Assembly: GCA_903885795.1 (NCBI GenBank) | Contig: CAISJV010000017.1 | Coordinates: 62,001-126,000, forward strand | Direction of reading: 5' to 3' | DNA length: 64,000 nt | DNA from: an uncultured delta proteobacterium | GTDB lineage: Bacteria > Desulfobacterota > Syntrophia > Syntrophales > UBA8958 | Shown here: one piece after another, positions 33,604-41,811 of the stretch | Position numbering within the stretch: position 1 is the stretch's first letter | Layout: each line of letters starts with the position of its first letter | Program-made: the position numbers and the translations under genes | The notes under the pieces: generated by a model | Seen by the model: only the letters and a program-made list of their open reading frames with translations | What the model was told of the DNA's origin: nothing | The model's database searches: none

Positions 33604-34344
33604 TCATTCTTCATCGGCAAATGTCGGCAGGGATATACAAAATACCATGGTGTCTCCGTCCTTTCCCAGATGGACTGACCCCTGATGCATCTCGACGATG
33701 CTTGAAACAACCGCAATCCCAAGACCAGTTTTCATTTCTTCTTTCTGAAAGATCCATTCAAGACTGTTCATGGCTCTCATGGTTTCCCCATTCCCCATGT
33801 TTTTCTTCATGGAGAAACGAATCTCGAAAAGTCTGCTCCTATTCAAATAAAAAGATTCTGCCTCTTCCATTCCTTCGATTTTGAATCGTGTTTCGATGAA
33901 AAGATATTCGCCTTCACGAATAGACTGAAGGGCGTTAAGAATTAACATCAAGAATAGCTGCTTGAGCATTTCTCGGTTTCCGTAAACCACTGGTTCGCAA
34001 GGCGAATACTTTATCAGCAGAAAGATATTTTTCCCGTCGAGCATCATCTCGGAAAATTGCAGAATCTCTCTAATACTTTCATGGATATGAATTTTTTCAA
34101 AAGGGATTTCCCTCGCCCTCGTTGAAGCCATTATAGTAGTAATTCTTTCGTTTATGTCTTTAACTGCGTCAATAATCTGGGCAGCTCGCCTTTTATTTGT
34201 CTGATCATCCGTACTTTTCATCAAAAGAGAAGCCAGCAGTTCGATGCTACCCAAAGGATTACGCACCTCATGGGCAAGTTCCGCCACAATATCATTGAAT
34301 GATTGTTTATGATTATTATATTCATGTGTATAAATGCTTTTCAT
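33604..34344 (-). CDS. flrB: FlrB-type cytoplasmic histidine kinase
   Basis: 246 residues, soluble, without PAS or membrane segments. The H-box is AELAHEVRNPLGSIELLASL (about residues 22-41) and the N-box is LFLMLILNALQSI. The G2-like GLGIAVVSSIVEMHQGS is present, but at the G1 position I read FEIRFSMKKNMGNGE instead of the usual DNGPG, so nucleotide binding may be altered. It should phosphorylate the adjacent FlrC-type regulator. The gene lies between the TPR gene and flrC, all on the minus strand. Confidence 0.82.
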   Translation of the reverse strand: MKSIYTHEYNNHKQSFNDIVAELAHEVRNPLGSIELLASLLMKSTDDQTNKRRAAQIIDAVKDINERITTIMASTRAREIPFEKIHIHESIREILQFSEMMLDGKNIFLLIKYSPCEPVVYGNREMLKQLFLMLILNALQSIREGEYLFIETRFKIEGMEEAESFYLNRSRLFEIRFSMKKNMGNGETMRAMNSLEWIFQKEEMKTGLGIAVVSSIVEMHQGSVHLGKDGDTMVFCISLPTFADEE

Positions 34345-34362
34345 GGTTCCCCGGATATAAGT

Positions 34363-36543
34363 TCAATTCGGCGTCAATCCCTTATACCTTCCTCTCCAGG
34401 TGGCGTCTTCCGACATGTAATCTGCCACCTTTGTCCAGAATGCGTCATCACCGCCTCCCTTGAGGTTTGCAATATGCTTCTTGGCGCCGTCACTATCGGA
34501 TAATTTTATCTCACACATAGCCCGGCGATATAAAATCCACCGCCTATCGGTTCTATCAGCATCATTTAGGGCTTCTTCATACCATTTCATTGCTTCCTGA
34601 TATTTTTCTTCCAAGTACAGACGGTCCCCTGCGGTCATGAGATTTTCATTCCCGTAAACCTCCCCCTGCTTCAGATTTTCTATATCTCTTTTGATATTTG
34701 CCCTGACAAAGCTATCCTTGCAGACCGCATCCATATAATTAAGCATTGCCAGCGCATCTTTTTTAAATGAGAGTTTTTGCAGCGCCGTCGCAATTTTCAT
34801 CAACGTGTCTTCGTCAGGCTGGTCATAAAACCCTTTATGGAAGGTCTTAAAATACAGGTCAGCCATCGACAGATAATCTTCGCGATTATATAAATCATGG
34901 ACCAGGGATTTGAAGGCACTTTTTAGAACTTTTGACGTTTCCTGCGCATATGGTCCTTTGGGATACCTTGTGATTGCATCGCTTGATATTTCAAAGGCTT
35001 CGAGAAAACAACCGGTTTTCTCCAAGCCACGGGCCTTAAGATAAAGGACGCGCTGCATGGTTTCAGTGTCAGGTAAGGCAGAAAGAACCAGATCATAGTT
35101 GGCAATGGGGTTTTCAACATATTTGCTGCCCGTCATTGCTGCAGGAATCTTTATTTCCGGATGAAGAATCCCCAGATTTGCCAAGGCAATCAGGCTTTCC
35201 GTTGCTTCCCGGGAACCCGGATATGCTTCAATGACCTGGGAAAATAGTTGCAGGGAGGTTCGGTATTGGCGACTGCCGTAAAATGACGCCGCTAAAGCAT
35301 AATACGCCGATTTAGCCTGGTCGCCATGGGGATAAATGCTCAAAAAGAACGACAACGATTCGATTGCCTCTTGATATCTTCCCGATTCATACTGAAGGCA
35401 TCCCATGTACAGGATAGCATCCTTGGGTATGTCTGACTTGTTCGGCCATCTTTTCAAGGTATCTTCATACCATTTAAGGGCGTTCTGCAGATCCTTTATC
35501 TCATAGTAGCTTTCCGCCAACGATAATCGTGCCTCCCGATTGTATTTTCCAGTGGGATAATTTTTCAGATATAATTGCAGGCGGTCTGCGGCCTGAGCGT
35601 ATCTGCCTATTTTTCGCGTCATTACCGCTGCCCCAAACATGGCCTCCTGGATTAATGCCGAATCGGGATACTTTTTCATGAGTCCGTCATAGGCGGCGCC
35701 CGCCTCATAATAGAATTTCAAACTGCCATAGCTCATCGCCAATCGATAATAGGCCAGATCATTCTCTTCCTTCGGATCCTGATAATTCCGTAAGATGGCC
35801 TTGTAATGCTCAACAGCGATAATATGTTTTCCTGCGAATCCCTGTTCACCCATGAAAAAATAACAATCGGCCAGGCGACGAACTGTTCTTTCGTATGTCG
35901 AGCTATCGACATTATTTTGACGCGTTATTTGATGGAACATCTCCGCCGCCCGATCATACTGATGATTTTGAAATGACTGCATCGCCTTCTCGATAATTGA
36001 ATTTTGGGGCGCAGCCTGTGAACTTGTAGGGGTGTTTACCGCTGTAGTTATGACGGATACGGCCGGTGGAGTCACCTTGGGTTTTGCAGCCTGATAGTCA
36101 ATACTATGACGCTCATCTAATTTTGATTTCTCTACAACAGATTGGAGATTCGTAGATTTGCCCGCTGCTTTCTCTACAGCAGGTTTGTATTCCGTGGATT
36201 TTAAAACAGACGTGTTTGCCCGATAAATCAGTCGATTAGGCATATCATAGACTTTGCGTAACACGCTTTCTGGATATACTTGCCGAATTTTTTCTAAATT
36301 TGCCGATCCATCTATCTGTTCTGAATATTTGCCGATCCTGACGGTATACTGCGCACCGATTTTCTCCACACTGACATCGTTCACTTTTTCAGCTGCCAGC
36401 TTTTTAGCTTCTCTCAGGGCGTTATTCTTTTCATTATTTGTCATGACCTGAATGGTATATATTTTGGTGGGTTCGGAAAGAACGGTTTGCACTGAGAAAA
36501 TAAAAACCAGTAAAGTCAGATTGATACAAAATGTCTTCACCAT
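34363..36543 (-). CDS. Exported SPOR-like/TPR-repeat protein
   Basis: 726 residues. A signal peptide (MVKTFCINLTLLVFIFSVQT) is followed by a SPOR-like domain (about residues 24-95: IYTIQVMTNNEKNNALREAK, YTVRIGKYSEQ), a low-complexity linker, and at least eight TPR-like units such as AKSAYYALAASFYGSRQYRT and YQEAMKWYEEALNDADRTDR. SPOR domains bind denuded peptidoglycan and TPRs bind proteins, so a periplasmic scaffold or sensor is likely. The start at 36543 has AAAGG upstream; the start at 36657 would read through the promoter. It leads the operon with the FlrB/FlrC-type genes. Confidence 0.8.
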   Translation of the reverse strand: MVKTFCINLTLLVFIFSVQTVLSEPTKIYTIQVMTNNEKNNALREAKKLAAEKVNDVSVEKIGAQYTVRIGKYSEQIDGSANLEKIRQVYPESVLRKVYDMPNRLIYRANTSVLKSTEYKPAVEKAAGKSTNLQSVVEKSKLDERHSIDYQAAKPKVTPPAVSVITTAVNTPTSSQAAPQNSIIEKAMQSFQNHQYDRAAEMFHQITRQNNVDSSTYERTVRRLADCYFFMGEQGFAGKHIIAVEHYKAILRNYQDPKEENDLAYYRLAMSYGSLKFYYEAGAAYDGLMKKYPDSALIQEAMFGAAVMTRKIGRYAQAADRLQLYLKNYPTGKYNREARLSLAESYYEIKDLQNALKWYEDTLKRWPNKSDIPKDAILYMGCLQYESGRYQEAIESLSFFLSIYPHGDQAKSAYYALAASFYGSRQYRTSLQLFSQVIEAYPGSREATESLIALANLGILHPEIKIPAAMTGSKYVENPIANYDLVLSALPDTETMQRVLYLKARGLEKTGCFLEAFEISSDAITRYPKGPYAQETSKVLKSAFKSLVHDLYNREDYLSMADLYFKTFHKGFYDQPDEDTLMKIATALQKLSFKKDALAMLNYMDAVCKDSFVRANIKRDIENLKQGEVYGNENLMTAGDRLYLEEKYQEAMKWYEEALNDADRTDRRWILYRRAMCEIKLSDSDGAKKHIANLKGGGDDAFWTKVADYMSEDATWRGRYKGLTPN

Positions 36544-36582
36544 TCCGGATTGCCTTTCAATTAAGTAATCACAGAACCTGAC

Positions 36583-36598
36583 AGCAATTACCGTACCA
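36583..36598 (-). promoter_or_regulatory. Candidate sigma-54 promoter of the TPR-flrB-flrC operon
   Basis: The minus strand reads TGGTACGGTAATTGCT, with GG and GC ten bases apart. The start site would be near 36572, about 29 bases before the TPR start codon. It diverges from the promoter at 36629-36644, with about 30 bp between the two -24 boxes. Confidence 0.68.
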
Positions 36599-36628
36599 TG
36601 ATCTTTACTGTGACCTTCACCGTGCAGG

Positions 36629-36644
36629 TGGCACCCCATTTGCA
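36629..36644 (+). promoter_or_regulatory. Sigma-54 promoter of PilZ-motA-motB
   Basis: TGGCACCCCATTTGCA matches the sigma-54 consensus at every conserved position. The start site would be near 36655, about 25 bases before the PilZ gene. It is the strongest promoter match in the window. Confidence 0.88.
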
Positions 36645-36679
36645 AGTCAATTTTCAATATTTCTCAAACGGGGGGCAGT

Positions 36680-37222
36680 ATGTCATCTAGAGAGTCCATA
36701 ACCATGAATCGCCGTGAATACACCCGTGTTTATGCCTACATTCCCATGTCCTATCGTCTAGTATCAAAGTCTGAACACCCCGTGGTCCGTTCCCGAATCT
36801 CTGCTAATATGGCCATCCCGGATTTCTCTATGCTCCCGGAGGTTGAGATACCCCTTCTCAACGAATGGTTGCGTGTGATTAATACAAAACTAGATTCCAT
36901 TATCCGCATAATAACGATCCAAAATGAGGGTTTTCAGTCTCTTCCCTTCAAGGCGGTCCATATCAGCGGCAACGGAATGAATTTTACAACTAATGAGCCA
37001 TTCCAACCCGGTGATATTCTGGAAATGAAGGCTATTTTATCTTCTGGGCAATCAGCGGCACTATACCTTTATCTATATGGCGAGGTTGTCAAAACCGATA
37101 AACAGACTAGCGTGTATGTAACAGTACTAAATTTTGTAAAGATAGATGACAAAATCAGGGATGAAATTGTCCGCTTCGTTTTTGAAAAGGAGCGGGAAAT
37201 TCTTAGAGAGAAAAGGAAGTGA
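36680..37222 (+). CDS. PilZ-type c-di-GMP-binding protein
   Basis: 180 residues. The RxxxR signature appears as NRREYTRVYAYIP near the N-terminus, and the second PilZ motif as AVHISGNGMNFTT (histidine where Asp or Asn is usual). A helical insertion of about 75 residues separates the two. The pattern FQPGDILEMKAIL is typical of the PilZ barrel. Being the first gene before motA-motB under a sigma-54 promoter, it may act like YcgR and slow the motor on c-di-GMP binding, although that is inferred. GGGGGG precedes the ATG. Confidence 0.8.
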   Translation: MSSRESITMNRREYTRVYAYIPMSYRLVSKSEHPVVRSRISANMAIPDFSMLPEVEIPLLNEWLRVINTKLDSIIRIITIQNEGFQSLPFKAVHISGNGMNFTTNEPFQPGDILEMKAILSSGQSAALYLYLYGEVVKTDKQTSVYVTVLNFVKIDDKIRDEIVRFVFEKEREILREKRK

Positions 37223-37230
37223 AGTAATTT

Positions 37231-38088
37231 ATGTTTGTCATTATTGGTGTGCTCTTTGTGACTGCGTGCGTGATCGGCGGTTACCTTCTGGAACACGGTA
37301 AATTAGAAGTACTGTTCCAACCGGTGGAGCTGTTGATCATCGGCGGGGCTGCTTGTGGTGGGTTTCTCATTGCCGCACCCCTTAAGACCATCAAGTCTGT
37401 CGTGGGCGCTTTGTTGTCCATGCTGACTCATAAACCCTACGGCAAAGAGGAATACCTGGATTCTTTGAGATTGCTTAACGGAATTTTTTACAAAATCAGG
37501 CAACAGGGTCTGGTTTCCATTGAAAGCGATGTGGATCAGCCCGAAAATAGTCCTCTTTTTAATAAATTCCCAAAAATTTTACACAACCACCGTGCCATCG
37601 GACTTATCACTGATACCCTACGCCTGGTCATGACGACCACAATAGCCTCGCACGAGCTGGAAGCACTTATCGATACCGAATTGGAAGGTCATTTTGAAGA
37701 ACTCATCACCCCTTCCAAAATGGTAAATTTTGTTGCTGATTCCCTCCCTGGCCTCGGTATCGTGGCTGCCGTTCTCGGGATAGTCTTGACTATGGCGAAA
37801 ATAGATTCGCCGCCCTCCGTACTGGGGAACAGCATCGGCGCCGCCCTGGTGGGAACCTTTCTCGGCGTTCTCCTCTGCTATGGTTATGTTGGACCGATGG
37901 GGAAAAACCTCGAACATGCCGCCATGGAAGACCTACAGTTTCTTGTTGTTTACAAGGTGGCGCTGGTGTCCTTCGTCGGTGGCGCCGCCCCCAAGGTTGC
38001 CCTGGAATTCGGACGGAGGGTCATCCCCCACGAATCTAAACCGGGTTTTCTGGAGGTCGAAGAAGCACTGAGGGCGCAGAAGAAATAA
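37231..38088 (+). CDS. motA: Flagellar stator protein MotA
   Basis: 285 residues, like the E. coli protein (295). It has four membrane segments (FVIIGVLFVTACVIGGYLL first, then VVAAP-like pore helices) and the cytoplasmic loop with charged residues for FliG. The conserved DSLPGLGIVAAVLGIVLTM and GAALVGTFLGVLLCYGYVGP are helices three and four. With MotB it forms the proton-driven stator. It lies eight bases after the PilZ gene. Confidence 0.97.
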   Translation: MFVIIGVLFVTACVIGGYLLEHGKLEVLFQPVELLIIGGAACGGFLIAAPLKTIKSVVGALLSMLTHKPYGKEEYLDSLRLLNGIFYKIRQQGLVSIESDVDQPENSPLFNKFPKILHNHRAIGLITDTLRLVMTTTIASHELEALIDTELEGHFEELITPSKMVNFVADSLPGLGIVAAVLGIVLTMAKIDSPPSVLGNSIGAALVGTFLGVLLCYGYVGPMGKNLEHAAMEDLQFLVVYKVALVSFVGGAAPKVALEFGRRVIPHESKPGFLEVEEALRAQKK

Positions 38089-38859
38089 ATGGACGATAAA
38101 GCAACAATCATTATAAAAAGAGGGAAGAACAAGAAACACGAAGGTCATCATGGCGGTTCCTGGAAGGTCGCCTATGCCGATTTCGTGACCGCGATGATGG
38201 CCTTTTTTCTATTGATGTGGCTGATCACCATGGTCTCTCCCGAAAAGAAACTGGCCGTTTCCGAATATTTCAAAGAACAGAATGTGTTCAAAGAGGCGTC
38301 TTCGTCATCAAGTAAATCAATCATGTCCGCGAACCCCGGTGCGATAAGTGGCGCGAAGCCGGCAGGAAAGGCAGGCGCTACAGATCTTGTGGCCAAAATG
38401 AAGAATGCTGTAGAGCAGAAGCTTCAGAGTTTCAGAAATCAGGTCGTCATCGACATCGTGGAAGGAGGAGTTCGCATCCAACTGATCGATATGGAGGGAA
38501 GCATGATGTTTCCCGTGGGGAGCAATGATCTGAGTGCCCGGGGAAAAGAAATCCTAAAGCTCGTTGCCGAGAATATCAAAGACCTTCCCAATCGCATCGC
38601 CGTCGAGGGCCATACTGATGCCGCCCCCTTCACAGCCAAAGGTGCACATGTAACTAACTGGGAGCTTTCTACCTCCAGGGCTTCTGCGGCGCGGCGGGAA
38701 TTGGAAAACAACGGGATTGCCCCCACGAGCATCGCCAGAGTCGTGGGGTATGCCGATCAGGAATTGTACATCAAGGAAAATCCGAATGATCCGCGTAACC
38801 GGAGAATCAGCATTATCGTTCTCCAGCCCCGGCAACAAGTCATGCAGCAATTAAGGTAA
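38089..38859 (+). CDS. motB: Flagellar stator protein MotB
   Basis: 256 residues. The N-terminus has GGSWKVAYADFVTAMMAFFL, whose aspartate in YADF is the proton-binding residue in the membrane helix. The C-terminal OmpA-like domain (IAVEGHTDAAP, then NWELSTSRASAARRELENNG) anchors it to peptidoglycan. The ATG directly follows the motA stop. Its closest residues near GYADQEL differ from the relic at 19395-19664, so the relic is not a copy of this gene. Confidence 0.97.
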   Translation: MDDKATIIIKRGKNKKHEGHHGGSWKVAYADFVTAMMAFFLLMWLITMVSPEKKLAVSEYFKEQNVFKEASSSSSKSIMSANPGAISGAKPAGKAGATDLVAKMKNAVEQKLQSFRNQVVIDIVEGGVRIQLIDMEGSMMFPVGSNDLSARGKEILKLVAENIKDLPNRIAVEGHTDAAPFTAKGAHVTNWELSTSRASAARRELENNGIAPTSIARVVGYADQELYIKENPNDPRNRRISIIVLQPRQQVMQQLR

Positions 38860-38887
38860 ATCGATTACTTCTTTTCGCGTTGTTCCT

Positions 38888-39367
38888 TTAGACTCCTTCA
38901 GTAAGACATACATCAACAACAAAAGACCCGTTATCTGTGTTAAAGGGAATAATGATGCTAGGGCCCCCCATGACGTGGACAATCGAGTGGCCCTTACCGG
39001 AAACCACCGTCGGTATGGCAGCGGCGATGCTAAAGCCTTCAGCCTCCAATTTTTTTCGCGCCGCCCCGGACACCATGTTCGTAATCTCCCCGACGGCGTC
39101 CTTGATATCTCCGTTTATCTCTTTGATCTCCTCGCCAAGCATGTTGGAAACGATCTTTACAATACTCGATTCAGAAAAAGTTAGTGCCAGAGACCCTCTT
39201 GCCGCCCCTGTCAAACCGATAATCGCTGATATGTCGCCCTTGGCAATGTTGTCTTTTTTCAGATAGGGCTTACCCGGAATTGGTTCAATAAAGGCCATCG
39301 TTTTCAATACATCGATGGTCGCTTCTAAGAACGGATTGATAAATTTGACATTCATATCGTTCCTCAC
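38888..39367 (-). CDS. cheX: CheX-type CheY-P phosphatase
   Basis: 159 residues. The CheX/CheC fold carries a catalytic ExxN motif in AVGEITNMVSGAARKKLEAE. Residues 13-45 (TIDVLKTMAFIEPIPGKPYL) are the CheX N-terminal helix region. It should dephosphorylate CheY-P, in keeping with the lack of CheZ in this region. It lies one base after cheY and ends 28 bases from the convergent motB stop. Confidence 0.92.
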   Translation of the reverse strand: MRNDMNVKFINPFLEATIDVLKTMAFIEPIPGKPYLKKDNIAKGDISAIIGLTGAARGSLALTFSESSIVKIVSNMLGEEIKEINGDIKDAVGEITNMVSGAARKKLEAEGFSIAAAIPTVVSGKGHSIVHVMGGPSIIIPFNTDNGSFVVDVCLTEGV

Positions 39368-39368
39368 T

Positions 39369-39755
39369 TTATTTCGCTTCTTTTTCCATGATTTTTGTTA
39401 TTTTTTCATTCAGCGTCTCCGCCGTAAAAGGCTTCACAATATAATTGCTGACCCCGGCCTTTACCGCGGCAACAACATTTTCTTGAAGCGACTCTGCCGT
39501 AACCATCAAGAAAGGCGTTTTTCCGATCTCGGCATCGGCCCTCACCGCCTTGAGAAGATCATAACCCGTCATGTTCGGCATATTCCAGTCACTGATCACA
39601 AAATCTATTTTTTGTGATTTTAAAACATTTAACGCCGCGAGTCCGTCTTCGGCCTCCACAATATTTTCGTATTGAACCTGCTTGAGAATGTTTCTGATGA
39701 CTTTTCTCATAGTGGCAAAATCATCAACAACAAGTATTTTCATGTTTTTATCCAT
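39369..39755 (-). CDS. cheY: Chemotaxis response regulator CheY
   Basis: 128 residues, a single receiver domain. The acidic pair (LVVDDFATMRKVIRNIL), the acceptor aspartate (VISDWNMPNMTG), the switch threonine (FLMVTAES) and the lysine (YIVKPF) are all present. The DWNMP stretch matches motor-binding CheY proteins. It should bind the FliM N-terminal peptide. It pairs with the adjacent cheX. Confidence 0.95.
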   Translation of the reverse strand: MDKNMKILVVDDFATMRKVIRNILKQVQYENIVEAEDGLAALNVLKSQKIDFVISDWNMPNMTGYDLLKAVRADAEIGKTPFLMVTAESLQENVVAAVKAGVSNYIVKPFTAETLNEKITKIMEKEAK

Positions 39756-39795
39756 GGCTCCTCCCGAAGTCTTTATATTATCGCACTATTTTTCA

Positions 39796-40287
39796 TCACT
39801 GCTGCTGATATATGATCATTCCCACGCTCAATGGAATATGGCCGGACTCGAAGTTGAGATCGAGTTTAAATATTTGTCTATGGTCGACAGTTTCACTTCC
39901 CGCCTTCCCTGCAAAGGCTGTTGGCAAGGTCATGTGAAACAGCTTGTCAGCGTCGTACTTTTGCAGAAAATTACCACAGAGCATATTGAGACATTCTTTC
40001 CGGCAATCTTCCAAGATTTGCTCGGACATTTCCTGCTCATCCATTCCCAAAGCGTTTGCCGCCATCATCATCGATAATTCGTAAGGAAACCGGGCAATGA
40101 TGCTTCCCGTCAAAGCGCCGGAAAAGCCGATCCCGACGGCGCTGAAATCACATGCGAGGGCTTCTTTGTCAACCGACTCGAGAAATATGTAATACATCTT
40201 TTCAAATACTTCAAAAACCGCTCGCATTAGGTTTTGTCTTATATTCTTTGTCTGTTCCATATTCGGATGCGCCTCAATTATCTTCAT
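39796..40287 (-). CDS. Second CheX-like phosphatase
   Basis: 163 residues. The helix containing RKECLNMLCGNFLQKYDADK supplies an ExxN motif (E-C-L-N), and the pattern GALTGSIIARFPYELSMMMA fits the CheX/CheC fold. It is diverged from the other two CheX proteins in the window. It probably acts on a CheY or other receiver. It is 17 bases after the HDOD gene and 40 bases before cheY. Confidence 0.8.
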   Translation of the reverse strand: MKIIEAHPNMEQTKNIRQNLMRAVFEVFEKMYYIFLESVDKEALACDFSAVGIGFSGALTGSIIARFPYELSMMMAANALGMDEQEMSEQILEDCRKECLNMLCGNFLQKYDADKLFHMTLPTAFAGKAGSETVDHRQIFKLDLNFESGHIPLSVGMIIYQQQ

Positions 40288-40304
40288 TAAAAAAATTATG
40301 AAGT

Positions 40305-41150
40305 TTATTTGTCAACGATACGCAACAATTCGTTCGCCTGTTTTAACTGATCCAGGAGTAGGAGCATATTCTTTTCGACGTCAATTTCCCGTAATTGAAA
40401 TTTTTTAGTAACCTCGCTGAATCCGCGGTGGGCAAGGCCATCCATGCCACCATCTATGCCCATTGTCAGGCAGAATTGATCGGAAAGATAGATTAGACTG
40501 GTTAAAATATTTTCATCCAAATCGATGAGATTGGGGCGGTGGTGCAAGGAGATGGCATCTCTAATTTCCTCTGGAAAGTTCCAGTATTCCGCAATCCGGC
40601 CGCCCAGCTCCGCGTGATTGATGCCAACAATCTCTTCCTCAGCCTCAAGAAAAGAATATCCGTGATGATTTACAAGCTCGAAAATTTTCTTGGACGCATC
40701 TTGCACATATTCTCCCATTACTAGTTTCCCGACATCATGGAGTAGCGCTGCTGTATAAAGAACTGGATTTTCCTTTTGATGTAGCTGACGTGACAGAATC
40801 TGTGACATAAGGGCAACTGCCACCGAATGTTCCCACAGATCGCTGGCTTTATCGCCATAACCTTTCTTGGTAAAGAATTTCGAGACGCTTGCCGTCTGAA
40901 TGGCGCGGACGAGATGCTGCTGACCCAAATAAACAACGGCATCCTGAATGGTTTTTATTTTCTGTCTGACTCCAAAATATGCGGAATTACTTATTTTTAG
41001 TATATTTGCGGTAATGGCCTGGTCAAATTTAATAACCGATACTATTTCATTTACAGAATAGTCCTCATTTCTGAGGAGTTCGGTTACCCGCTGTACAGTC
41101 GCCGGAAATGCGGGCAATTTATTAATAGAAAGAAGGATTCTATCGAGCAT
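40305..41150 (-). CDS. HDOD-domain protein
   Basis: 281 residues, mostly one HDOD domain: LSINKLPAFPATVQRVTELL, then FDQAITANILKISNSAYFGV and AVVYLGQQHLVRAIQTASV. The HD pair is kept in LLHDVGKLVM. HDOD proteins act in signalling, often near chemotaxis and c-di-GMP genes, but their reaction is unclear. The ATG at 41150 overlaps the cheD stop (TAATG) and has GAGGAG upstream; the in-frame start at 41192 does not. Confidence 0.86.
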   Translation of the reverse strand: MLDRILLSINKLPAFPATVQRVTELLRNEDYSVNEIVSVIKFDQAITANILKISNSAYFGVRQKIKTIQDAVVYLGQQHLVRAIQTASVSKFFTKKGYGDKASDLWEHSVAVALMSQILSRQLHQKENPVLYTAALLHDVGKLVMGEYVQDASKKIFELVNHHGYSFLEAEEEIVGINHAELGGRIAEYWNFPEEIRDAISLHHRPNLIDLDENILTSLIYLSDQFCLTMGIDGGMDGLAHRGFSEVTKKFQLREIDVEKNMLLLLDQLKQANELLRIVDK

Positions 41151-41632
41151 TATAACTCCTCTACCGCTCCGCCAGAAGATCTCACAAAGCACTTTCCGTC
41201 GGAAAGCTGGAGCTTAACCGTGCGGTTACAGTTTTTCCCTGTGTCTTCAGAGTTGATTAACACATTGTTCTTCCAGAATAATTTTCTCATCGCCGTGATA
41301 TTCTTTTGCCCAATACGAAAATAATCCGCATCATTGAGAATACTTGCTCCACCGGCAATCTTAACGATCATTCGCTTTTTTTCCGCACCTAATTGGTAGC
41401 AGCTCTTGAACAGCAAGGGAACACCCGTATCGGCGAACATACCCGGAGATGCAGCCGCCTTGGTTTTATCAAGCGTTGAATCCGGAAGCATGAAGTGCAG
41501 CATTCCACCCACCCGCGCCATTGGATCATAGATGACAACGGCGATACAAGAACCCAGGGCGTATGTAATAATAACATCATTCGGTTGCCTGCTGCATTTC
41601 AGGTCTGAAATTCCCACAACAAGATCAGCCAT
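41150..41632 (-). CDS. cheD: Chemoreceptor deamidase CheD
   Basis: 160 residues, the usual CheD length. The catalytic cysteine lies in IITYALGSCIAVVIYDP, the histidine in GGMLHFMLP, and the threonine in ADTGVPLLF. CheD deamidates receptor glutamines and cooperates with CheC/CheX. The start is uncertain: ATG at 41632 has AAGGA about 16 bases upstream. A longer TTG form from 41737 would begin near the sigma-54 promoter, but its N-terminus looks unlike CheD. Confidence 0.92.
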   Translation of the reverse strand: MADLVVGISDLKCSRQPNDVIITYALGSCIAVVIYDPMARVGGMLHFMLPDSTLDKTKAAASPGMFADTGVPLLFKSCYQLGAEKKRMIVKIAGGASILNDADYFRIGQKNITAMRKLFWKNNVLINSEDTGKNCNRTVKLQLSDGKCFVRSSGGAVEEL

Positions 41633-41779
41633 ATTCGAAATTTTAGATTCCTTTTCCAACGACCGATCCTTAATCGTCCCTAAAATGTTCCCATCGACAG
41701 GAAGAAATCTCTCTCTTCTCAGCCGATCACGGAGCAAGGACTATGAGCGGATCTGTATCGCAATTTTTTTTAAGGAAAT

Positions 41780-41794
41780 GCAAATTTAAGGCCA
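41780..41794 (-). promoter_or_regulatory. Candidate sigma-54 promoter of the cheD operon
   Basis: The minus strand reads TGGCCTTAAATTTGC, with GG and GC ten bases apart. The start site would be near 41768, giving a leader of about 135 bases to the chosen cheD start. That leader is longer than at the other promoters, so the cheD start or this promoter may be misplaced. Confidence 0.55.
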
Positions 41795-41811
41795 GATTTT
41801 GTGGCAGGCAG

